Notes: generated by a model not told the origin, from the letters alone. A DNA stretch of 17,145 nt from Brevundimonas sp. UBA5936 (GCA_002430835.1 DJDA01000081.1:1-17145), one strand, 5' to 3'. Shown: positions 1 through 5,540, counted from the first letter of the stretch. Numbers and translations are program-made.

Positions 1-110
1 CGGCGATCATCGTCGCGATCCCGGTCGCGGCCGCGCGACTGAGCCGCCGCGTCCGTCAACGGGACGAGGGCGATCAGGCCGGCCAAAAGAAGGGCTCGAA
101 TACGCATCAT
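1..110 (-). CDS. Small exported protein, 3' end outside window
   Basis: The 5' end of a minus-strand gene; the frame is open to the window edge. The visible 36 residues begin with two consecutive Met codons (ATG at 110-108 or 107-105). A typical signal peptide follows: Arg at residues 3 and 5, a hydrophobic core of Leu/Ala/Ile around residues 6-18, and an Ala-Ala-Ala-Gln cleavage region near residues 21-24. After it comes a strongly charged Arg/Asp stretch. This fits a small periplasmic or secreted protein. The function cannot be told from the visible part. Arg/Asp-rich tails after a signal peptide occur in several small Caulobacterales envelope proteins, some with PepSY domains, but no such domain is visible here. 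It is divergent from the exported-protein gene at 381. Confidence 0.6.
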   Translation of the reverse strand, partial: MMRIRALLLAGLIALVPLTDAAAQSRGRDRDRDDDR

Positions 111-380
111 GGATCGCGGTCTAAACCAGGGCCTCTGAACAGCGGCTGAACGCGCAGTCTACCGGCGTTCAGTCCAAAGAGGAACGCCGAGGGATGAAAT
201 CTCCGTCGCAAATCCGTGTGTGAAAACGCTCGCGGGCGCGCGCCTGCCCCCCTGGATGACGACGATGTCACGCTGATGAACCCTATCTGAAACGCGCCGT
301 TCAGACGCGGCTCAGGCGCAAGGGGGTCATCTGGCGTCAACGCAGCCCGATCGGTTGCGTGCAGATGAAGGAGCCCGACC
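111..380. promoter_or_regulatory. Divergent intergenic region with competing inverted repeats
   Basis: This 270-bp gap separates two divergent exported-protein genes and must hold both promoters; no convincing -35/-10 pair was found. It carries overlapping inverted repeats: CTGAACGC (146-153) with GCGTTCAG (165-172), and GGCGTTC (164-170) with GAACGCC (182-188). The middle arm is shared, so only one hairpin can form at a time. A further pair, TCTGAA (286-291) and TTCAGA (300-305), repeats the CTGAA/TTCAG theme. AAGGAG at 368-373 is the ribosome-binding site of the gene starting at 381. Confidence 0.4.
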
Positions 381-761
381 ATGGCCAAGTTCAAAACCCT
401 GATGATCCCCGTCCTGGCCGCGACGACGGCCGCCGTCGCCCTCGGCGCCGCCCTGCCCGCCGCCGCGCAATCCTATCGCCACGCGCCGGTCTATGAGAGC
501 CGCCACGACGGCTGGCAGTCGATCCACCAACGCAAATACAATCTGGACCGCCGCATCGACCAGGGCGTTCACACCCGCCAGCTCAGCGTCCGCGAGGCCG
601 GCCGCCTGAAGAACGAGCTGAACAGCCTGGTGCGGCTGGAGCGCGCCTATCAGCGCGACGGCCTGAACCCCCGCGAACGCATGGAGCTGGACCGCCGCTA
701 CGACGCCCTGTCGGCCAAGGTCCGCTATGAGCGCCGCGACCACAACGGCCGCCGCTGGTAG
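381..761 (+). CDS. Small exported basic protein, function unknown
   Basis: A 126-residue protein with a clear Sec signal peptide: Lys at residues 3 and 5, a hydrophobic core around residues 8-27, and an Ala-Ala-Ala-Gln cleavage site near 27-30. The mature part is about 97 residues, hydrophilic, very rich in Arg, Tyr and His, and looks mostly helical with charged Leu-spaced stretches. No catalytic motif, cysteine pair or lipobox is visible. Similar small Arg-rich periplasmic proteins are common as hypotheticals in Caulobacterales. The start is supported by AAGGAG at 368-373, seven bases before the ATG. The gene stands alone and is followed by a strong intrinsic terminator at 785-813. Being a gene is well supported; its function is unknown. 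Confidence 0.8.
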   Translation: MAKFKTLMIPVLAATTAAVALGAALPAAAQSYRHAPVYESRHDGWQSIHQRKYNLDRRIDQGVHTRQLSVREAGRLKNELNSLVRLERAYQRDGLNPRERMELDRRYDALSAKVRYERRDHNGRRW

Positions 762-784
762 ATTGAGCGTCGCCGATCTTGAGA

Positions 785-813
785 GGCTGCGGGAGACGTC
801 CCGCAGCCTTTTT
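785..813 (+). terminator. Rho-independent terminator after the 381-761 gene
   Basis: A perfect 10-bp GC-rich stem, GGCTGCGGGA (785-794) with TCCCGCAGCC (799-808), has a GACG tetraloop and is followed by five T (809-813). It lies 23 bases after the stop codon. Confidence 0.9.
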
Positions 814-881
814 CGCGCCTGCTCCACTTAAGACAGGCGAGCGGACTGGAGGACGACGCCCCGCCTGCCTATCTTGGCCTT

Positions 882-1670
882 ATGTCCATCGCCCGTCTTG
901 ATAGTCGCGCCCTGATCCGCGTCAGCGGCCCCGACGCCCGCCCCTTCCTGCACAATCTGCTGACCCAGGATGTGGAGACGTTGCAACCGGGCGAGCTTCG
1001 CTTCGGCGCCCTGCTGTCGCCGCCGGGGCGGCTGCTGTTCGACCTGTTCATCTGGGGCGAGGAGGACGGCGTCGTCCTGGACGTCGCGGCCGAACGGCGC
1101 GACGCTCTGGTCCAGCGGCTGAGCCTCTACAAGCTGCGCGCCCAGGTCGAGGTCATGCCCATCCCCGACGCGGTCTTCGTCGCCTGGGGCGCGGATGTTC
1201 CCGAGGGCTTCGTCGCCGACCCCCGCCTGTCCGCCCTGGGCGGCCGCCGCTGGGGCGATCAGAGCGAGACCGACGCGGTCGAGGCCGACTGGCAGGCGCA
1301 CCGCCTGGCCCTGGGCGTGCCCGATCCGACCCAGGACGCCCTGATGGACAAGACCTATCCGATCGAGGCGGACTTCGACCTGCTGAACGGCATCGACTTC
1401 CACAAGGGCTGCTTCATCGGTCAGGAGACGACCTCGCGCATGAAGCGGCGCGGCACGATCAAGAACCGCATGATGGCCATCGCCTTCGACGGTCCCGCCC
1501 CCGAACGCGGCGCCGAGGTGCTGAAGGGCGAACTGCGGGCCGGCGAAGTCATGACCGGCGCCGAGGGACGGGCCATCGCCCTGATGCGGCTGGACCGCAT
1601 GGACGGCGATCTGACCGTCGAGGGCCGCCCCGTGCGGGTCGAGAAGCCCGGCTGGATCCCTGATTTGTAA
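882..1670 (+). CDS. ygfZ: YgfZ/IBA57-family folate-binding protein
   Basis: A 262-residue GcvT-like protein of the YgfZ/CAF17 family, which uses tetrahydrofolate to help assemble or repair certain Fe-S enzymes such as MiaB in E. coli. The diagnostic motif KGCFIGQE is at residues 175-182 with its invariant Cys at 177, followed by the usual basic segment (SRMKRRG, 185-191). The N-terminal part (residues 2-90) carries the expected Arg-x-x-Gly-x-Asp-Ala start and the LLSPPGR segment of the GcvT fold. The length is normal for the short alphaproteobacterial form. No ribosome-binding site lies at normal distance before the ATG; the nearest GGAGG is about 30 bases upstream, so translation may be leaderless or weak. 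It follows the terminator at 785-813 and so has its own promoter, not identified. Confidence 0.92.
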   Translation: MSIARLDSRALIRVSGPDARPFLHNLLTQDVETLQPGELRFGALLSPPGRLLFDLFIWGEEDGVVLDVAAERRDALVQRLSLYKLRAQVEVMPIPDAVFVAWGADVPEGFVADPRLSALGGRRWGDQSETDAVEADWQAHRLALGVPDPTQDALMDKTYPIEADFDLLNGIDFHKGCFIGQETTSRMKRRGTIKNRMMAIAFDGPAPERGAEVLKGELRAGEVMTGAEGRAIALMRLDRMDGDLTVEGRPVRVEKPGWIPDL

Positions 1671-1697
1671 GGCGGAATCCGGCAGAACGGAAAATCT

Positions 1698-1780
1698 GCT
1701 TGTCGTGATGTAAAAGTCGCTTGACGTAAATGCGCCCCTGTTGGTAAAGCTCACTTGTCAACACGACAGGGGCGCTTGTC
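1698..1780 (+). promoter_or_regulatory. Repeat-rich promoter/operator of the membrane protein-XRE cassette
   Basis: Four heptamers of form (G/A)CTTG(T/A)C start at 1698, 1719, 1753 and 1774, all in the same orientation and spaced 21, 34 and 21 bp, so each outer pair is about two helical turns apart. The one at 1719 includes TTGACG (1721-1726), usable as a -35 box; 17 bp later GTAAAG (1744-1749) is a weak -10. Overlapping these, GCGCCCCTGTTG (1732-1743) and CGACAGGGGCGC (1764-1775) form a 12-bp inverted repeat with one G-T pair. The right arm contains AGGGG (1768-1772), the ribosome-binding site of the gene at 1781. Binding by the downstream XRE regulator is inferred. Confidence 0.5.
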
Positions 1781-2245
1781 ATGAACACCGAAACCACCGC
1801 CGCCGACGCCATCGTCGCCAACAACAAGAAGAAGATGGACGACCTGACCGTCGTCCTGTGCGCCCTGACCGTGGTCGGGGTCAGCGCGGCCTCCGCCACG
1901 CCGTTCTGGCCTGAAGCCTGGGGCCGCGCGCCGTCGATCGGCGTCGTCGTCCTGGCCGCCGGGCTGGCCGTCTTCCTGGCCCTGCACACCCTCTACTGGT
2001 GGCGCAGTCTGGATGAGGCCGCCAAGGAGGCTCACAAATGGGCCTGGTGGTGGGGCGGCAACCTGGGCTTCATCGGCGGCGGCGCGGCCGTCGTCATCGC
2101 CGCCCTGGCCGGGGTGAACCTGCTGCCCGCCGCCATGCCGCACACCGACGCGGCCCTGATCGCCCTGGGCGTCGTCGCCGCCTTCGCCGCCCAGGCCGTC
2201 GGTTACGGGATCGCCTGGTGCGGCTGGTGGATCGCCCGCCGATGA
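1781..2245 (+). CDS. Four-helix inner-membrane protein paired with an XRE regulator
   Basis: A 154-residue integral membrane protein. Four hydrophobic segments are visible at about residues 22-40, 51-72, 91-113 and 123-145. There is a charged N-terminal tail (Asn-Asn-Lys-Lys-Lys at 14-18), a short loop rich in Glu/Lys around 77-87, and Trp clusters at the membrane borders (residues 88-91 and 146-150). No enzyme motif is visible. Its stop overlaps the start of the XRE gene (ATGA at 2242-2245), so the two are translationally coupled. Pairs of a small polytopic membrane protein and a YozG-type XRE repressor occur in many bacteria. There the membrane partner is thought to sense or modulate the regulator; that role here is inference. 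AGGGG at 1768-1772 is the ribosome-binding site. No family name can be given with certainty. Confidence 0.75.
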   Translation: MNTETTAADAIVANNKKKMDDLTVVLCALTVVGVSAASATPFWPEAWGRAPSIGVVVLAAGLAVFLALHTLYWWRSLDEAAKEAHKWAWWWGGNLGFIGGGAAVVIAALAGVNLLPAAMPHTDAALIALGVVAAFAAQAVGYGIAWCGWWIARR

Positions 2246-2442
2246 CCAGCGCCTTCATCAACCGCCTCAAGGTCTTTCGCGCCGAACGCGACTGGACCCA
2301 GGCCGACCTGGCCGAACGCCTCGGCGTCTCGCGCCAGACCGTCCAGGCGCTGGAGAAGGGCCGCTACGACCCGTCCCTGCCGCTGGCCTTCCGCATCGCC
2401 CGCCTCTTCGGCCAGCCGATCGAAGCCATCTTCATCGCCTGA
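2242..2442 (+). CDS. Small XRE-family transcriptional regulator
   Basis: A 66-residue single-domain Cro/CI-type DNA-binding protein. The helix-turn-helix is clear: WTQADLAERLGVSRQTVQALEKG spans about residues 17-39 and contains the Q-x-x-L-A-x-x-x-G-V-S-R-Q-T core. The C-terminal end (IEAIF near 60-64) is typical of the YozG/YgzD group of minimal XRE regulators, which have no sensor domain. The start is fixed by the ATGA overlap with the membrane-protein gene; a longer in-frame opening further upstream would read antisense-like Arg-rich sequence through the membrane gene and is rejected. Likely autoregulation through the repeated heptamers at 1698-1780 is inferred from operon context. Confidence 0.9.
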   Translation: MTSAFINRLKVFRAERDWTQADLAERLGVSRQTVQALEKGRYDPSLPLAFRIARLFGQPIEAIFIA

Positions 2443-2495
2443 CCCCGCCTGCCCTTCTCTTTCATTCAACACATCGCAATCAAAGGACCGCCATC

Positions 2496-2630
2496 ATGTT
2501 CAATCTGTTCTCGACCGCCGCCGACCGTTTCTCGGGCTTCGCCATGGGCGTCTGCGGCGCCCTGCTGATCAGCCTGGCCGTCCAGGCCGTGCCGACCTTC
2601 GGCCGCTCCGTCGAAACCCCAGCGGCCGCC
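2496..2630 (+). pseudogene. 5' fragment of a small membrane-protein gene cut at the junction
   Basis: Third gene of the XRE cassette. AAAGGA at 2482-2487, eight bases before the ATG, is a good ribosome-binding site, and the gene lies 53 bases after the XRE stop. The first ~42 residues look genuine: an amphipathic start (MFNLFSTAADRF), then a hydrophobic segment at about 13-33 and VPTFGRS. After about residue 45 the plus-strand frame runs straight through the antisense of cmk, giving Gln/Arg-rich sequence with no protein-like character and no stop until 3155. The gene is therefore truncated or fused at about 2610-2650; the end coordinate is the best estimate of the junction, not a stop codon. 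Function unknown. Confidence 0.6.
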
Positions 2631-2650
2631 GTCGCCCAGATCGCCGCCCG
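2610..2650. other. Sequence junction joining two truncated, convergent gene starts
   Basis: On the plus strand, recognisable membrane-protein coding ends here. On the minus strand, recognisable cytidylate kinase coding ends here after about 55 residues. No repeat, insertion sequence or integrase flanks the point. The exact base cannot be set from one sequence; 2630/2631 is a convenient estimate. Confidence 0.6.
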
Positions 2651-2795
2651 CATCCAGCACCGCCAGACCCACGGCGCGATACAGCAGGCCGGTGTCCAGG
2701 TACGGCAGGCCGTAATGGGCGGCCAGGCGCGCGGCGATGGTGCCCTTGCCGGACGCGGCGGGGCCGTCGACGGCGATGACCAGGTTCTTGTTCAA
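2631..2795 (-). pseudogene. cmk: 5' fragment of cytidylate kinase gene
   Basis: CMP kinase phosphorylates CMP and dCMP in the cytoplasm. The N-terminal ~55 residues are unmistakable: the P-loop GPAASGKGT at residues 11-19, then a helix, and LDTGLLYRAV at 33-42, the conserved D-[ST]-G-x-x-YR segment. The family is normally about 210-230 residues, so roughly three quarters are missing, including the NMP-binding insert, the lid and the RDxGT motif. Beyond residue ~55 the frame stays open to 2466 but only as antisense of the facing membrane-protein gene. The start codon is TTG (2795-2793) with AAGGAA at 2808-2803, seven bases upstream. The fragment keeps the usual position downstream of aroA, but the expected rpsA is absent. 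Confidence 0.85.
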
Positions 2796-2834
2796 ATCAG
2801 AGTTCCTTCAAAGCGCTGCCGCGCCCTGTGCTTC

Positions 2835-3125
2835 TCACGGCTTCGGCTTCAGGACGCAAGCGATCCAAAAGCATCCGAGCCCGAAAGCCAGCAGAACCGC
2901 GCTGGACGCCAGCATGTTTCCTATGCGCCGCCGGAACAAATCGGTCGCGACCGCTTCCGACAGATCCAGGGAGGCGTGGCCGTCCATACGGCCGTCGGCG
3001 AGGTCCAGCATGCCTTCGCCGAAGAAACCGAGCGCGAACAACAGGAAAGCCGCGGCCAGAACCAACAGACCAACGCCGAGCGCCTTGAACACCACATAGG
3101 GCGGGAGAGAAGGCCGCGCCGTCAT
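2835..3125 (-). CDS. Small two-helix membrane protein between aroA and cmk
   Basis: A 96-residue protein with two predicted membrane helices at about residues 11-33 and 70-92. They flank a roughly 35-residue charged loop (Asp/Glu/Arg-rich, residues 37-69), with a Lys-Pro-Lys-Pro tail. No known domain is recognised. Its ATG overlaps the stop of the preceding gene by four bases (3122-3125), so it is translationally coupled. Its stop lies 39 bases before the cmk TTG start. Small membrane proteins inserted between aroA and cmk seem to be a lineage-specific addition; any link to shikimate or nucleotide metabolism would be speculation. Function unknown. Confidence 0.75.
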   Translation of the reverse strand: MTARPSLPPYVVFKALGVGLLVLAAAFLLFALGFFGEGMLDLADGRMDGHASLDLSEAVATDLFRRRIGNMLASSAVLLAFGLGCFWIACVLKPKP

Positions 3126-3412
3126 CGCCCCACGCCCCGCTTCCGCACGTCCTGAAAGGCCAGCGCCAGGCAGAAGACGGCGAATCCGACGCCCGCCAGA
3201 ACAGCGACCCCGTAGAAACCGTTCAGCGCCCAGAAGACCAGCGGCCTGTCGCTGAGCGCCACGTCCGGCCCCTTGCCGTGACGCAGCAGCCCGGTTTCAA
3301 GCGCACGCCACACCTCCGAGCCGCCCTTGTAGCTGCACCAGCCGACGAAGACGGCGGCGAGGACGAATTGCAGCCAGGACCAGAGTCCGGACGTCTTGCG
3401 GGTCTCAACCAC
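3122..3412 (-). CDS. Small two-helix membrane protein overlapping aroA
   Basis: A 96-residue protein with two hydrophobic segments at about residues 11-28 and 62-86. The intervening segment is polar (Glu/Arg/Lys/Asp, residues 33-56) and a basic tail ends RKRGVGR. It starts with GTG at 3412-3410, eight bases inside the end of aroA, and ends overlapping the next small membrane gene by four bases. The arrangement implies one transcript aroA-this gene-2835/3125-cmk with coupled translation. Its size and topology resemble the next gene, although the sequences do not look alike, so they may be partners rather than duplicates. No family recognised; function unknown. Confidence 0.72.
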   Translation of the reverse strand: MVETRKTSGLWSWLQFVLAAVFVGWCSYKGGSEVWRALETGLLRHGKGPDVALSDRPLVFWALNGFYGVAVLAGVGFAVFCLALAFQDVRKRGVGR

Positions 3413-4733
3413 CCTGGCCGATCTCCGCCCCCAGCCCGTTCATCATCTCGACAAAGCCGGGGAAGCTGGTGGCGATCATCTCGGGATCGCGGACCGAGAC
3501 AGGCTGTTCAGCCGCCAGACCCAGCACCAGATGGCTCATGGCGATGCGGTGGTCGTGGGCCGTGTCGACGGTCGCGCCGCCCCGCACCGGACCGGGCGCG
3601 CCGGTGACGATGAAGCCCTCCGGCTCCTCTTCGACCTGAACGCCGCAGGCCGACAGGCCCGCCGCCATCAAGGCGATGCGGTCGCTTTCCTTGACGCGCA
3701 TCTCGCCGATGCCGCGCATGACGGTCTCGCCATTCGCAAAGGCCGCCGTCACCGCCAGGATCGGGTATTCGTCGATCATGGAGGCCGCGCGGTCTTCCGG
3801 AACCACGATCCCCTTCAGCGCCGAGTGGCGGGCGGTGATGTCGCCGACCTCTTCGCCGCCGGCCATGCGGCGATTGGCGATGGTCAGGTCCGCGCCCATG
3901 TCGAGCCAGGTCTGGAACAGGCCGGTGCGAAGCGGGTTGAGCATCACCCCCTCGACCGTCACCTCCGAGCCCGGAACCACCAGGGCCGCCGCCAGGGGGA
4001 AGGCCGCCGAGGACGGATCGCCCGGCACCGCGACGTGCGTTCCCTTCAGCCTCTGGCCGCCCGGCAGACGGATGCGCCAGCCGGCGCCCTCTTCCGTCAC
4101 CTCGACCTCGGCGCCGAAGGCGCGCAGCATCCGCTCGGTATGGTCGCGGCTCTTTTCCGGTTCGACCACGACGGTCTCGCCCGCCGCGTTCAGCCCGGCC
4201 AGCAGGATGGCCGACTTGATCTGGGCCGAGGCGACGCTCTGGACAAAGGTCACGCCCTTCAGCCCGCCGCCGTGCAGCGTCAGCGGCACCCGGTCCTCGG
4301 CCGCGTTCCAGTCGAAGCGCGCGCCCATGTCGGCCAGCGGCCCGGTGACGCGCTTCATCGGCCGCTTGCGCAGCGAAGAGTCGCCGTCGAACGTGGCTGT
4401 CAGATCATAGCCCGCGACCGCGCCCATCAGCAGGCGCACCCCGGTCCCGGCGTTGCCGCAGTCGATGACCGCCTCGGGCGAACGCAACGGCCCGCGCCCC
4501 TCGACCCGCCAGCGCCCCTCGCCGATCCGCTCGACATGGGCGCCCAGCGCCTGCATGGCGCGGCCGGTGGCCAGGATGTCGTCGCCTTCCAGCAGGCCTT
4601 CGATTTCCGTGACGCCCTCGGCCATGCCGCCGAAGATCAGAGCCCGGTGCGACATCGACTTGTCGCCCGGCGCGCGGACCACGCCCTTAAGGCCGAAAAC
4701 GCCGGACGCGGTGAAGGTCTGGGGAGTGCTCAC
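3405..4733 (-). CDS. aroA: 3-phosphoshikimate 1-carboxyvinyltransferase (EPSP synthase)
   Basis: Catalyses the sixth shikimate-pathway step, joining phosphoenolpyruvate to shikimate-3-phosphate. The 442-residue protein shows the family motifs: PGDKSMSHRA at 22-31 (Lys25 binds substrate), CGNAGTGVR at 92-100, RPMKRV, SAQIKSAILLAG, EPEKSRDHTE, PGDPSSAAF, EDRAASMIDEYP and RVKESDR. Motif spacing and wording follow the class II group exemplified by the Agrobacterium CP4 enzyme. Residue 96, however, is Gly as in glyphosate-sensitive enzymes, not the Ala seen in CP4. The chosen GTG start at 4733 gives VSTPQTFTASG, matching usual EPSPS N-termini; an in-frame ATG at 4814 would add 27 unrelated residues inside the divergent promoter region. 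It heads a minus-strand operon with two small membrane genes and cmk. Confidence 0.95.
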   Translation of the reverse strand: MSTPQTFTASGVFGLKGVVRAPGDKSMSHRALIFGGMAEGVTEIEGLLEGDDILATGRAMQALGAHVERIGEGRWRVEGRGPLRSPEAVIDCGNAGTGVRLLMGAVAGYDLTATFDGDSSLRKRPMKRVTGPLADMGARFDWNAAEDRVPLTLHGGGLKGVTFVQSVASAQIKSAILLAGLNAAGETVVVEPEKSRDHTERMLRAFGAEVEVTEEGAGWRIRLPGGQRLKGTHVAVPGDPSSAAFPLAAALVVPGSEVTVEGVMLNPLRTGLFQTWLDMGADLTIANRRMAGGEEVGDITARHSALKGIVVPEDRAASMIDEYPILAVTAAFANGETVMRGIGEMRVKESDRIALMAAGLSACGVQVEEEPEGFIVTGAPGPVRGGATVDTAHDHRIAMSHLVLGLAAEQPVSVRDPEMIATSFPGFVEMMNGLGAEIGQGG

Positions 4734-4866
4734 CCTGATGCAGGCTCCGAATGTCAGGAAAGCCGCGCAGGCGCGGAAAAGAAGGCTTTTGACAGCGGCC
4801 CCCGCCGGTGGCAAGGGAGCCGCCCGTTTTCCAATTTTCCCTTAAACCCGCCGAAGGTCTAATCAC
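4734..4866. promoter_or_regulatory. Divergent promoter region between aroA and the FYDLN-acid gene
   Basis: A 133-bp gap between divergent starts. A perfect TTGACA lies at 4789-4794 on the plus strand, but no good -10 follows at 16-18 bp (CAAGGG at 4812-4817), so the promoter call is tentative. CCGCGC (4763-4768) and GCGCGG (4771-4776) form a compact hairpin in the aroA leader. GAAGG at 4853-4857 is the ribosome-binding site of the plus-strand gene. Confidence 0.4.
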
Positions 4867-5331
4867 GTGGCCAATCCCGAACTGGGCCAAAAGCAGGTCT
4901 GCCCGAACTGCCAGGCCAAATTCTACGATCTGAACCGTCGCCCGGCCCACTGCCCCAAGTGCGACACCGAGTTCGATCCGATGGAAGAAGCCGTCCGCAG
5001 CCGCCGCGTGCGTCGCGGCGCCGGCTACGCCGCTGACGAAGAAGAGTCCGAAGATCAAGTCGCCGACAAGTCGGTCGACGGCGACGAGGACGAAGAGGAC
5101 GCCGAAGGCTCCACCCCCGAAATCGATCAGGAAGGCCACGAGCCGATCCTGACCCCGGACGACGACGACGGCGAGCCGGGCGGCGACGACGCCGGCATGG
5201 GTTCGTCCGACGGCGACGATGACGACGACGTCCTGGACGACGACGATGATGATTCCGTGCCCTTCATCGAAGACGAAGACGACGACGATCTCGACGAAGA
5301 GCTGGCCAAGCCGTCGCGCGACGACGACTAA
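4867..5331 (+). CDS. FYDLN-acid (TIGR02300 family) zinc-ribbon acidic protein
   Basis: A 154-residue protein with two parts. Residues ~10-35 form a zinc-ribbon with CPNC and CPKC knuckles, and between them the signature FYDLN (residues 19-23). Residues from ~55 to the end are extremely acidic, with Asp runs of five and six residues broken by a few Pro, Gly and Ser. This matches the TIGR02300 family of alphaproteobacteria, whose function is unknown; a nucleic-acid-mimic or metal-buffering role has no evidence here. The start is GTG at 4867 with GAAGG nine bases upstream. It is divergent from aroA and followed by the tRNA-Ala pair. The GAC/GAT-rich 3' half (about 5206-5255 especially) is a low-complexity tract that could vary in length between strains. 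Confidence 0.9.
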   Translation: MANPELGQKQVCPNCQAKFYDLNRRPAHCPKCDTEFDPMEEAVRSRRVRRGAGYAADEEESEDQVADKSVDGDEDEEDAEGSTPEIDQEGHEPILTPDDDDGEPGGDDAGMGSSDGDDDDDVLDDDDDDSVPFIEDEDDDDLDEELAKPSRDDD

Positions 5332-5378
5332 GCGGCAAAGGTCGGAAAAATAAGCGGAAAAAAATGTGTCAGACCCGC

Positions 5379-5444
5379 TTGATCTTCAAAACGGCCTGAC
5401 CTAGTTTCCGCGCCTCGCCGGGGGGCGACATTCTCTCCCCGGCG
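5379..5444 (+). promoter_or_regulatory. Possible tRNA promoter and leader hairpin
   Basis: TTGATC (5379-5384) and TAGTTT (5402-5407) are 17 bp apart and could be -35/-10 boxes for the tRNA genes, though the -10 match is weak. Just downstream, CGCCGGGG (5416-5423) pairs with CCCCGGCG (5437-5444) around a 13-base loop. Without a T-tract it is more likely a leader structure than a terminator of the FYDLN gene. Confidence 0.35.
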
Positions 5445-5462
5445 GGACCGACCGAAAGGTTC

Positions 5463-5538
<76 letters not shown>

Positions 5539-5540
5539 TC

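Noticed and set aside
181..207. EcfG/SigT-type general stress promoter (GGAAC ... CGTC), also seen at about 8660-8686
   Set aside because: The -10 element is CGTC, not CGTT, and the spacing at the first site is 18. Both are too weak to annotate.
2038..2442. A longer XRE protein starting at 2038
   Set aside because: The added N-terminus is an Arg-rich misframe reading of the membrane-protein gene; the ATGA overlap at 2242 gives a natural start.
2496..2795. A naturally short, functional Cmk
   Set aside because: About three quarters of the enzyme, including the lid and the NMP-binding insert, is missing; no functional CMP kinase of this size is known to me.
2496..3155. 219-codon plus-strand frame as one intact protein
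   Set aside because: Only the first ~42-45 residues look like a real protein. The rest is antisense to cmk and to the small membrane gene, so it was recorded as a truncated gene.
3405..4733. Natural glyphosate resistance from CP4-like aroA
   Set aside because: The key position is Gly96, not Ala; tolerance is not supported by the sequence.
4734..4814. ATG start of aroA at 4814
   Set aside because: The extra 27 residues do not look like EPSP synthase and would occupy the divergent promoter region; GTG at 4733 fits the family N-terminus.
3396..4862. 488-codon plus-strand open frame opposite aroA
   Set aside because: It is a codon-bias shadow of aroA; its translation is rich in Arg, His, Gln and Asp without domains, whereas the minus strand is clear EPSP synthase.
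5416..5444. Intrinsic terminator of the FYDLN-acid gene
   Set aside because: The 8-bp stem has a 13-base loop and no T-tract, so it was listed only as a possible leader structure.
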